Assembly: GCF_963678635.1 (NCBI RefSeq)
Contig: NC_087062.1
Span: forward strand, 91,301,845 to 91,365,844
From: Symsagittifera roscoffensis
Taxonomy: Eukaryota; Xenacoelomorpha; Acoela; Convolutidae
Direction of reading: 5' to 3'
DNA: 64,000 bases
Part shown: one piece after another, positions 52,401-61,810 of the stretch
Layout: every line of letters begins with the position of its first letter
Numbering within the stretch: position 1 is the stretch's first letter
Program-made: the position numbers and the translations under genes
The notes under the pieces: generated by a model
Databases searched by the model: none
What the model was told of the DNA's origin: nothing
What the model saw: only the letters and a program-made list of their open reading frames with translations

Positions 52401-55400
52401 TGGTTGAAGTCATCCTTCACTCTCGAAGGAGTATAAATCATGGTTGGATTCGAACTTGAGATTTCGGCATGTATTGAAAGTAGATTTTGTTCAACTTGCT
52501 CACTGTTCCTTCTAACTTCATATAATATTTTGCGATTTCGATCCTTATAAACACCAGCAGATTTAGGACGGGGGAAGGAAGCAGCGGACTTTTTATTCCT
52601 TCAGGGATTCGACCCTCTGTCGACTCAAAGGCTCCCCCTTTGTACTATTTTTTTTGGCTGACTTTGGCGCCAAAATATACTAATTCTGAGAGGGGAGCGC
52701 GCGCCGAAAAAAAACGCGATTTTTTGGTCAAGGTTTTCCAAAAATTGCATAAAAAACCTTTTTGGCCTGTTTTTTCAAAATTTTGTCTGTGGCGCAAAAT
52801 GTTTGGTCGAAATAGGGCCTTTATAGTGTGCTGGGAGTGCTCGGAAAATCAATTTGGTCGACCAAAAAAAAGGTCGAGAAAATTTTCTAAAAGTTTTTGA
52901 GAATCCCCCCACCCTCGAGAAAATCTTAGATCCGTCCGTGATGTTGAACGCCCAAATGTTAGCATTATTGGCAGTTTGAGCAGTGTAGGTAAAAAAAACT
53001 GTGCTTACAGGCCATCAAGGTTTTCTGACACCCATTTTCGAGCTGAAACGAGTGAAAAATTAGTTTTCGATTTCAAAACAAGTACTTTTCAAATAGTTGA
53101 CCAAAAATAAGATAGCCATTTTAAATTGGCGGTCACTTTAATTTGATATGAAAGCTGTTGTGTTCTTCAGGTGCACTGCCGCCATCTGCCATTGTCGCAA
53201 GTGCGATGAATCAAAGCGTGGCCAAAGTCTTCATCACTACAAACCCTGGCAACCCCTCAAACTTGGATGGTTTCAATGTGCGCTCTTTGGATGGATCCAT
53301 TGACTCTAACGAGAGTTAGTTCGATACTTTACTGCTTCTATTTATCATCCCTTACTTACCATCCCCTACTTACCATCCCCTACTTACCATCCCTTACTTA
53401 CCATCCCCTACTTACCATCCCTTACTTACCATCCCCTACTTACCATCCCTTACTTACCATCCCCTACTTACCGTCTCCTACTTACCATCCCCTACTTACC
53501 ATCCCCTACTTACCATCTTCTACTTACCATCCCCTGGGGTGTTAAGTAACGATAGCCGAAGTTGGGTTTTTTCTCAAGCACCCTCAAATAAGTGGTGGAA
53601 TGTCGAAAATATTCTCCCAAGTTTTGTATCATGCTGTAGCCCTGTCAGCCGTGGTTTGAATAATCTCGAAAAATAATAATTTAACTAAATAAAAGTCTGG
53701 ATATTTTTCTGCTATTCGGGCGCATTTTCCTAATTTGTTCCTAAGAGAGCAGATGAGAAAAGAACAGACACTTCCGACATGATTTAACATTTGTTGTTGT
53801 CTTTTAAATTGTATTGTTTTTGTCTCAAATTTTTACTAAGAATGAAATGAATCTTGTATATTGTATCTCCTTCTTATGAAAATGGTCTGAAGGTAACAAG
53901 AAATGACATGAATTTTGTACAAATTATTTACTTAAATGGAAAATGACCGAAAATTCACAAAAAGTTACATAAATTTTTTATAAGTTAAAAATTGTATCAG
54001 TGAAACAATTTCGGATTGCTTTGACATGCCTTTTGCTCGTAAACTGTCTTTTCTCGCGCAACATATATTTTTTGAGCTTTTTCTTAAAAAATGCTGTAAC
54101 AATTTTTGATATCTTTTGCTTATAGTTGTTTTTTTTTTGCGATTCGCAGAGGACCTAAGAAACGCTATCCGAGCCAAGCCTGTTTCTCTTATTTCCCCAC
54201 ATTCTAGACTGTGATTTTTGTTCGGCGAAGCTCTATTTATGCAACTTTGCAGTCGAAATCGGTCAAGCTGTGGTAAACCTGAAGCTAGAGGTCAAGTGAG
54301 AGCTCGTCCTCTCACACTATCATTGCCATGGCAGGGCTGCGATTACAAGATCTGACGATCACGAAGTGAACGCCTGACTATTATGCTGAATGCCTAGAAT
54401 TGGTTGTGACATTAATGAACAAAATTTTGTTTCTATTTCGTTTAAATTCCAATTATTGGTTTTGGCATGTGTCAGATACCTTGAAGTTTTGACCAAAACT
54501 TTTTTTGTTTCAGCTAATACAGAGATAACACTTGATGGATTGCCTGTCCCATTCACTGAGTACGAATTTGTAGCGAATCAGCTCTTCTTTTGTGCTGCCG
54601 GGGAGGATATGAGCAGCGTCAACACCTCCTCCAACAAGATCCGGCTGGCCCCGGCGACTCCAAACATTTCGGACGTATACGCGGTCCCCATAACCACCGA
54701 CGTCCATTTGAACTTTAGCTTCTCGAGTGTAGACTCGGACGTGAAATACAACTTGTACAGAGACGGGGTGCTCATTGAAGTGTTCTCACAGACGAACTAC
54801 TCTAGTTTTGGATCGACCGGATTTGACTATTTGGATCCAGGTATCAAAGGGTTGTTTAATGCATTAAATTTTCTGTATTACCCAAAGATCTACACTTAGA
54901 TGTTAGCAGCAGTGTTCCGAGGAGCCGTTGGCCTGGTTTTGTACAAATCACTGACCTAAAAGTTGGCCGACCTGAAAACTTTTCAAAAATTGCCTTAAAA
55001 CGTTCCCTAAAAAAATGCCCTGTGTTAGATAAAGAATGATGATATGCTTTATGAGCTATCGTTAAACTGTTTTAACTGTGATTTTGAGCTACGTTTTTGA
55101 AAATATGAGTAATTTTTGCAGATCTTGAGCACGGTTACGTGTACACGTACATCTACGAAGCAGAAGACGAGTTCTCTGGTCTCAAAGAAGCCTCCGCCGA
55201 GAATTCTGTCTGCACATGTAAGTCGTTTTTTGTATAGTTAATGCCGAATTGTTGATAATGTCCTTTTTGGTCTACGTGTTTCAGCGAAGTAAATAAACCT
55301 GAAATTGCTCATTTTGGTTTGCAAACTAATTTCTCACTCATTTCAACACGTAGAAAACGTGCCAAAATATCTTCACTCTAGAATTTGCTATTTTTTTTAC

Positions 55401-58400
55401 CAATAAATATTCTCAAGATCGACGATTTTGTCAACAATTTTGCTTTAACTATATCATGTCACTTCAACAAAAACGGTTTTCGGTCTAAACAATCTTTCTT
55501 TTTTCAAACGTAGAAAAGTTTGAACGGTGGTGTTTGAGATTCCTTAATTTCAAATTTAAATTTGGTAGTTGAAGCTCATTTAGTAGTTATTTACACTTGC
55601 GAAGCAAAGTGTATTAGTAGGAATCTTCTTTTTTTTCCAACCTAAGTCGCAAATAAAAGTGCTTTTTTTGGTGGCACTTTTGAATCGGTAGGCTGCTGTT
55701 GCAGTATAAAATCATATGTGCTTTAACATTTGATTAGCAAAAAAAAGTTAACACAGCTGATGCATTTTTACTTCATCAAATGAACCTTAAAAAGTTACTT
55801 ATTTCAAACAGCAGTACAATGATTACACTTTCGAAGCGAGTGTATTAGTACAAACCTTCTTTTTTTCAACCTATGTCGCAAATATTGGTGGCACTTTGGG
55901 GCACCTTTACAGCTTTTTGATAGCATGTGCTTTGACATTCGAATAGTAATAAGTTCACACAGTTGATGCATTCTTAGTTCATCAAACGAACCGAAAAAAT
56001 TGATTTATTTCAAACAACAACAATATTAAAAACTCTATTTCGAAAATTTTCAAACTCAATATATCTAGCAATTTTTTGAAATGCACAATTGGCTTTATTC
56101 TTTGCAAATTTTACATGCAAAGTAAGTGTGGATGCCTTGAAATTGTTACATTCCAAATTTTTATTGAAATTGTGTCTATTTGTATTTGGTGCCACTTTTG
56201 CTGAATGGAATTGGCAATTTATTGGCATATGTAGCTGCTCTCTTCGTGACTAGTATTTGTCGGTGGTTAAGCGTGGGTGGCTGAGTGTTTATTGCGTGAG
56301 ACTCAAATCTTTTTATTTCAGTAGGTCGCAGATTCGAATCCTGCACGTAACCGAGTTTTTGCTAATTTGAGGCTTATTTCTACGTTCTCTCTTTTCAATG
56401 GATAGAGTTGCTTTTTGGTCGTGTTCTAGCGAAGCGTAGCTTTGCCTCGGTGTAAAAAGTTCTATTTCAGAAAAAATTTAAACTCAGTGCATCTCGCATG
56501 TTTTTGAAATGCATAATTTATACGTAATTTGGCTTTATGCTTTCCAATTTATTACATGCAAAGACGTGTCTTTTTGTAATTGGTGCTTCTTGTGCTGCAT
56601 CGAATTGGCAATTTATTAGCATATGTAGCTGCATTATTGGTGGCTAGATTTTGGGGTTTTTAAGCATCCGTGTGGCTGTGTGGTTAGTTCGTGAGACTCA
56701 AATTTGTTAGGTCGCAGATTCGATCCGACTCGTAGCCGAATTTTTGCTAATTCGAGGCTTATTTCTACTTTTTCTTATTTCACTTGATAGAGCCGCTTTT
56801 TGGTCGTGTTTTCGCTCGTTTTCTCGTAATTGCATCTGTGTAATCGTTATATTTTGCATCAGATAGCTTCGCTCTAAGCTATGGTGTGGATCATCACTAC
56901 CTTTTCTTCTCCCATCAAAATCAAGTTAAAAAGTTTTTAAAAGTTTAAGAAAATTTTAAAAAAGTTGACATCTTACAACTTCCACAAAAGTGGTAAGTTT
57001 ATGTTCCAAGGCCAAGCTTCGACAACCAAAAGGCCATACAGGTGGTTAATTTGAAATGAAATGGTTAGAAAAACAAATGATATTTCACACTTGTTCTAAA
57101 GATATTACATGTTTTGCCATATGGGTTGTTTTGAAAGAGTTACTTTCGTAAAGTTAGTTCGAGTAGCATGGTAAGAGCTGGATGCCATCGCCAAAATTGT
57201 CATAATGTTCAATGTATAAAATGCCTGATCGTGGAATCCAGCACAATTTCTTAAATAAATTTTTTCGATAGTTCAATTTGTGGAGCTTGCTGCTCATGCG
57301 AAATATTGTGGCGCCGCAAAAAATGAGCTCTTTGAGAACGAATTCAAAAATACGAGTGTAAAAATTTCAATGTTTAACAAACCTTAAAGAGTGATATTTG
57401 TTCTCAAATGCACCAAAAAATACGATATCACTTTTCCTGTTCTAATCAACACACCCAACACTCCACTACGGCGTATAGGGTATTTTTTTCAGCGCAACTT
57501 AGGTAATTCACTAAAGCTCGGTTTCATAGACTTAATGTTAAAGCCAAGGTGTTTTAAGTCGAGAAAAAACACAAATTTAGCGATGAAGAAATAAGTTTAA
57601 AAAATTCTTTATTTAAAAGAGGAAATGTTTTTTGTTTCTTATGTGCTGTACAGCTCAAAAACTGTCCATTAGTCTATTTACACACAAGTGGAGCGTTGTA
57701 TGATACTACGACGAGGCGACTTTGTTCCAACTTTCGATCCATAATAATCAAATGATCCGTAAGGAAACTATTTTCTTTATACCAAAGTATAATAAGCGCA
57801 TACAAATAATCATTTCAAATTAAGTTGAAGCAATTCATGGGTCGTAATTTTTGTTCCGACTTTCGAAGAAAACGGAATAACAGTTTTTACAAAATTTTTT
57901 TATATCCCATTGAAAATATCGACTCCCTGAAATCAAAGGTAAAAAAAAATTTTTATATCCGATCGTTTTTTGCGAAGTTCTGGGAGTTTGAAAATTGCTA
58001 ATTTGGCCATGCTCTGACTAATTTATGTGCAATTAGAACATTTTATTCATAATGTTGAAAACGTAACGCGAATTAATTATGCGTGGCGAATTATCCCGCA
58101 CAACAAAATCGTTTCCAGGGGCGGATCTAGGATTTTCTCGAGGGGGGGGGGGGGGGCGGATTTTCAAAAAATTTTCCAAAATTTTGACGACCTTTTTATT
58201 TTGAGGGCGACCAAATTGATTTTTCGAGCTCTCCCAAAGCACTGTTTTGCCCCTATTTTGGCAAAATTTTCTGCGCTGGAGGCAAATTTTTGAAAAAACA
58301 GTCAAAAAAGCCGTTTTTGGGCACTTTTTGAAAAATTTTAGGGTCGGTCGGCCAAAAATGGATTTATGAAAAAGTATCAAAGGGGGGACCCTTTGGGTCG

Positions 58401-61400
58401 GCAGGGGGTCGAATCCCTGAGATGGGGGGGGGGGGGGGGCGTCCGCCCCCCTCGCCTCCTCCCCCTAAATCCACCCCTGATCGTTTCAAATTGAACTGAG
58501 GTTATAGCTAATCGATCGTATCAATTTCGTACGACTCAAATTTTTACACTTGATCTTGGATATTGTCCAAAAATTATAGATTTTTAGTATTTTATTTTCC
58601 CAAAAACTATTCGATAGAAATTAAGATAGTCGGAACATTCAGGAGATAGTCGGAACATTCAGGAGATAGTCGGAACAGTCTTGTTTCGTTCTAGACTCAA
58701 TTTATAATTTTCAGTGCTTGTCGTTCCAATTTTCGAAGACTTTTTAACTAGCTTCTCTTGACAAGATTTCTGAAATCATTTGAAAAATACTCTTTTCTTG
58801 AGCTCAAATTTATAAAGATATTTTACCTGTAATCACTTTTTTCAAAGTTTTAGGGTTTAAAAATTGCCAATTTGACCAACTTGGTCAATTAACGCGCAAT
58901 AAATTTTTTGTTATTTCAGCGTAAGCGGCAAACTAAATCGTTGCAAATCTATTTGTAATGCGTTACCAGGCTCAATGTTTGTCAATTTATACTTAACATA
59001 GCATGTGGGGGAATATAATGAACGAAAAACATTTTTTTAAAAGATTTTTTCCCAATTATTTAATCACTTTTTGTTTTTTATCACAAACTTTTTCATTTAC
59101 GTTAAGCGAAAATTGGAACATTCAGGGCCTTGCCGTGATACGAGCCTTTTAATACTTTTTGAAACTGATTTTCTTTGCACGCAAACGTTTCGTTTTTCTT
59201 TGATTTTTCTTTGTATGCACTTTTTCAACCATTTTTTTAAGGCAAATTATTTTTAACGCTTATTTTTTAACGTAAAAATATTGAAAAATTGTAAAAACTG
59301 AATGACTGAAAACTGCACATATGTAAATTAATTGATGATAATTTTAAAGTACTCAAAAAGGACAAAATTGACTATTGATTATTATACATAAATACCGCCG
59401 AAGGCGATCAACAAATGAGTTTTCGGACGACCTTTGAACAATGCAACCAGCCCTCTTCCTGAACTTTATGAAAGTTTTTGAACAAGTTTCAAGTTTTTCG
59501 GTTTTCTCGATGCTCCTTACTATTTCTTTCCTTGATCGGTTTGTTTCGTGATGCGATCTATCATCACCCCCATCTTTGTGACCACCGTTCGTTTCCGCTA
59601 GCTTCTCCGAGACGTCGTTGTTTCTCCGATATCGTTAGAGTCCTGGCTACTATACGACACTAGTCGCTGTTTTCTTTCACGTTTCTTCGCTGTTGTAGTA
59701 TCGTCCACCTTCTTTTTCTCTTGTTTCGCTTTATTTGCCTCCTTTTCCCCTTCTACGTTTTTTTCCGTTTCCACTAATTCTATTGGCGTTTGTAAATCCG
59801 TTGGCGTTGCTGGCACTACTGGTTGGAAAACCCCGGAAGAATTTCGGGTTCTGCCCTCTGCAATGTGGCCGATGCCACTGGTGCCGATTGTTGCACCGAT
59901 TCAGGTGATTATTCTCCCCCCGATTCTGGCAAATACGTTTGCCTGCTGCCCCCCTGTCGACTGATGGATAGTGGTACGTTTTCACTATCGTTTTCACTTT
60001 CCGACTCGCTTATCGGTTGGAATCGGCGGCTCGTGGCAGACTGACTCAGGATTCTCGGTTTTGTAATCTTGCTATCCACTTTCGCTTTCCTTTTCGTTAG
60101 CTCCTTCTGTTTAACAACTTGAGGTGTAGGCGGCTGAGGAAGATTGGCAGGGACCTTCTTGGCTGTTTTCTCGGACAACGCCACCGCTGATTTCCTAAGA
60201 ACAACGCCATTGTTTAGAGTAATTTGTGTGACTGCTTGTTGATTTCACCTTAGAGGTTAATTTTCTATATTTTGGAGATTCCAATCTCCCGTGCGCTGGT
60301 ACAACTGGCCAGATGGACCTGGTTTGGATATATTTGATTGAAGGTAATTGATATTTTCAAACATTTTTTAAAAACTTAATATAATTTGAAGTAAAATAAA
60401 ACGTTAAAATGCTCGAAGTTGGATATATTTGAGGGTGTTTGATATTTTCAAACATTTGTTTTAAAACTTAATATAATTTGAAGTAAAAAAACGTTAATAT
60501 GTTCGAAATCCGCATTTAAAGAACATGTAATGGAACTTGAAAAACGGTGTCCTTTCTAGATCCCGGTGACGTCACTGACTTGAGTTGGTCCAACATGGCT
60601 GTTCAGCAAGTGAGTCTGGTGTTCGGGGCACCCTCTGGAAATTACACCAAGTTCGTCTACAGCTACGAGGGATCTGTCAGCTCGGGATCAAACAATGTCT
60701 CTGCAACAACCACAATCGACGTGGCGTGAGTGATGAAAATATCATCAAAATGGTATTCACACATTTCGCCCCTCATAAATTACTGGCACATTTCGCCCCT
60801 CTTAAATTACTGGCACATTTCGCCCCTAAAATGTACATTAAGAAAGCGGCGTTAATTAACTGTGTAATAAGTTAGGGGCGAAACGTGCGAGGACGAAATG
60901 AGTGAAATTATTAGGGGCGAAATGGGTGAGGGGCGAAACGTGGGACATTGCATCAAAATATCGACGATTTATGGTTCTAGAATTTTGTCGCCGATTTTAG
61001 TTATGGGATTATAGATTTTTGATCCGGGCATAATGTGGAATAGAGCTTTATCCGTGAGAGTGATTGCCCTTGGCGTGCACAGGAATTTTTGAGCGGTGCG
61101 GTTTTCTTTAAAATTTCTTAGATCTATCAAATTGACTTTGCGAACATTATTTTGTAAAAACATGGCAAAACGCCGCTTTTGGGTATTTTAGGGAAGGGTT
61201 TCCTAAAGTCGCGTTTTTGGGCGCACTTGCCCCTCAAAATTAGCGGCCTTACACACTCAAGGATTCTAAATTTCACCTACTCCCCTCCCCTTACTGGATC
61301 ACAAAATTCATAACTTCTGTAGTAATTTCAAAAAAGATAAGTTACAATAGCAGATAGATTTTTTGCAAATAATCGTTCCAGATGTAATCAAGCTCATTCT

Positions 61401-61810
61401 TCTTCGTGTTCTGTTTGATCCAAATCATATGATGTAATTTAGTTTCTTTGCCCGTCTGTAAAAAATCCCTGCACGTGTTTGTGTTTTTTCTTAGTGGACT
61501 TGGATCTGCGGAAACTGTCACCTTCACAGTTCAGAGTGTGGTGGATTGTCTCGGGGGCTCGCTAGATGGCAACAACTCCACCGTCACCGCATACACAAGT
61601 CAGCACTAATTTACTGCTTTTATCTATAGGGTGGCAATTCTGTAGTAGATACCATAGGTCCCCCTATCTTTTTTAAATTTAGGTCCCCAAGCTCCATCTA
61701 TCACTGCTACTGGCATCAACATTCGAAGGGAGGGCTTGAATAAAATCCAACTTGTATGGGCTGGTAACACAGGCGATGTCAACACAGACCCAAGCCTCAT
61801 AAAATCAACC
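46423..61810 (+). CDS. FN3-repeat secreted or cell-surface protein (3' end beyond window)
   Basis: Nine exons joined in frame: 46423-46513, 47661-47747, 51689-51862, 53171-53314, 54514-54840, 55122-55217, 60560-60725, 61495-61598, 61683-61810; all GT-AG, donors phase 1 except exon 7 (phase 2) and exon 9 (phase 0); 439 codons so far. Exon 1 is a signal peptide (RILLLAILLVVFVQFSDA). The rest reads as about five fibronectin-III-like units: exons 2-3, 4-5, 5-6, 7-8 and the start of a fifth in exon 9. Signs are the recurring start A/Y-P-x-x-P/D-x-I/V, an internal W or F strand (VTDLSWSNM, IQLVWAGN) and an end strand (YVYTYIYEAEDEFSGLKEA). Many N-x-S/T sites (NFT, NQS, NYS, NYT, NNS) suit an extracellular glycoprotein. 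Sequence identity to a named family is not recognised. An exon could be missed in the 5.3-kb intron 6. Confidence 0.75.
46608..47127. mobile_element. MITE family A (best copy)
   Basis: TGTTCCGAC at 46608-46616 and GTCGGAACA at 47087-47095 are perfect inverted repeats. On the right, the family terminal sequence TTCTGTGTTACTTGCATAG then CAACCGGCTAT runs on to about 47127, and it is missing on the left. The interior (ATTCGGGTGTGATTTAGC, GAACCACAAATAATCA, AGCCCTTTCAGTCGTGATTC) matches 17811-18357. It lies in intron 1 of the FN3 gene. Confidence 0.78.
47890..48180. mobile_element. MITE family D (degenerate)
   Basis: TGTTCCGATTTTCGGAG, GGGGTGGTTTTTTTTATCAG, GATATTTCACCTGTGATCA, GATAATTAACGCGCGATTTT and CACGCGTGAGCGGC follow the family order in the orientation opposite to 22315-22657. 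It lies in intron 2 of the FN3 gene. Confidence 0.55.
48385..48449 (-). repeat. hAT-like MITE end fragment
   Basis: A C-rich tract followed by CCCTAAATGCGGCCCTGG resembles the right end (CCCCTAAATCCGCCCCTG) of the copies at 24042 and 58116. Only this end is present. Confidence 0.4.
50460..51000. mobile_element. Family D MITE remnants
   Basis: Two neighbouring stretches carry family blocks: TGTTCCGACTTGGAGGTTTG with AGCACGCGTAAGCGACAAATT (50460-50580), and ATGTGCTCGGCTGGTTTTTTC, CAGACAATTTTGACTTTTT and TAACGCGCGCAATG (50770-51000). They may be one element broken by an insertion. They lie in intron 2 of the FN3 gene. Confidence 0.5.
51530..51576. repeat. Family A terminal repeat (right end)
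   Basis: GTGCTCGGAGACTTCTGTGC then TTCTTGCACAATAACCGGCT is a diverged copy of the right end at 47087-47127. It ends about 110 bp before the acceptor of FN3 exon 3. Confidence 0.5.
52140..52330. repeat. AT-rich self-complementary stretch
   Basis: ATTATAAT/ATAATTATAATC words recur in both orientations (TCAATTATAATGGATAATAA, GATTATAATCAATTATAAAT, ATAATTGTCAAAAAATCATT), so the strand can form several short hairpins. It lies in intron 3 of the FN3 gene. Confidence 0.6.
52555..52940 (-). mobile_element. hAT-like MITE (older copy, reverse orientation)
   Basis: Read on the minus strand it follows the order of 24042-24470: GATCTAAGATTTTCTCGAGGG, TTGGTCGACCAAATTGATTTTC, GCGCGCGCTCCCCTCTC, TTTGGCGCCAAAGTC, GGGTCGAATCCCTGAAGG. 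The ends are eroded and no matching target duplication is seen. Confidence 0.75.
53341..53536. repeat. 14-bp minisatellite
   Basis: About 14 units of TACTTACCATCCCC, alternating in part with TACTTACCATCCCT, which gives a 28-bp higher-order period. It starts 26 bp after the splice donor of FN3 exon 4. The short frame it opens is a by-product of the repeat, not a gene. Confidence 0.97.
55590..56270 (+). repeat. Dispersed repeat F, two overlapping copies
   Basis: ACACTTGCGAAGCAAAGTGTATTAGTA (about 55591) and ACACTTTCGAAGCGAGTGTATTAGTA (about 55824) each start a unit with TTTTTTTCAACCTA-GTCGCAAAT, then GTTGATGCATT-TTAGTTCATC and CAATATATCTAGCAATTTTTTG. A shorter copy is at about 21785-21870. It lies in intron 6 of the FN3 gene. 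Confidence 0.7.
56271..56459 (+). mobile_element. tRNA-derived SINE (copy 2)
   Basis: GTGGCTGAGTGTTTATTGCG then GTGAGACTC and AGGTCGCAGATTCGAATCCTGC give clear A- and B-box-like elements with a 20-nt insertion between them. The body ATTTGAGGCTTATTTCTACG and tail GCGAAGCGTAGCTTTGCCTC follow. Confidence 0.75.
56664..56842 (+). mobile_element. tRNA-derived SINE (copy 3)
   Basis: GTGTGGCTGTGTGGTTAGTTCG, GTGAGACTCAAATTTG and AGGTCGCAGATTCGATCC form the head. ATTCGAGGCTTATTTCTACT is the body. The palindromic GCGAAGC tail is eroded (CATCTGTGTAATCG). A copy of the F body (56460-56663) precedes it. Confidence 0.72.
57852..58075. mobile_element. MITE family D (left-end orientation)
   Basis: Begins TGTTCCGACTTTCGAAGAAAAC (57852), then TATATCCCATTGAAAATATCGAC, GTTCTGGGAGTTTGAAAATT and AACGCGAATTAATTATGCG. 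The hAT-like MITE at 58116 follows directly and may have cut it. Confidence 0.6.
58116..58479. mobile_element. hAT-like MITE with G/C-tract ends (copy 2)
   Basis: CAGGGGCGGATCTAGGATTT and TAAATCCACCCCTG ends; perfect 8-bp target duplication ATCGTTTC (58108-58115 and 58480-58487). It is very similar to 24042-24470 but lacks the GCGCGCGCTCCCCCTC / TTGGCGCCGAAGGCGCC middle segment, so it is an internal-deletion form. It lies in intron 6 of the FN3 gene. Confidence 0.92.
58624..58990. mobile_element. Family D MITE with a tandemly repeated end
   Basis: GATAGTCGGAACATTCAGGA is repeated almost three times with a 20-bp period (58624-58680). The family blocks TTCGAAGACTTTTTAACTAGC, GAGCTCAAATTTATAAAGATA, TTACCTGTAATCACTTTTT and GTCAATTAACGCGC follow. 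The terminal motif itself has been amplified. It lies in intron 6 of the FN3 gene. Confidence 0.65.
59598..60184 (-). pseudogene. Decayed coding-like sequence, minus strand
   Basis: This patch is richer in G and C than its surroundings. On the minus strand it has three overlapping open pieces in different phases (60184-59909, 59997-59731, 59816-59598) whose translations are similar in character: rich in K, E, P, S and T, with KKVPANLPQPPTPQ, SESESENDSENVP, EKEANKAKQEKKKVDD and SSQDSNDIGE. The phase changes suggest one former low-complexity frame broken by indels. It lies inside intron 6 of the FN3 gene on the opposite strand. A retroelement gag or a retrocopied gene fragment would fit. I do not recognise it. 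Confidence 0.4.
60760..60943. repeat. Inverted cluster of CACATTTCGCCCCT motifs
   Basis: Three direct copies of CACATTTCGCCCCT with a 27-bp period (60760, 60787, 60814), then three inverted copies AGGGGCGAAACGTG / AGGGGCGAAATGGG / AGGGGCGAAACGTG. It could fold as a multi-step hairpin. It begins 34 bp after the donor of FN3 exon 7. Confidence 0.9.

Noticed and set aside
53267-53545. Open frame with repeated TYHPLLTIPYLPS
   Set aside because: It is produced by the 14-bp minisatellite and runs through the splice donor of FN3 exon 4.
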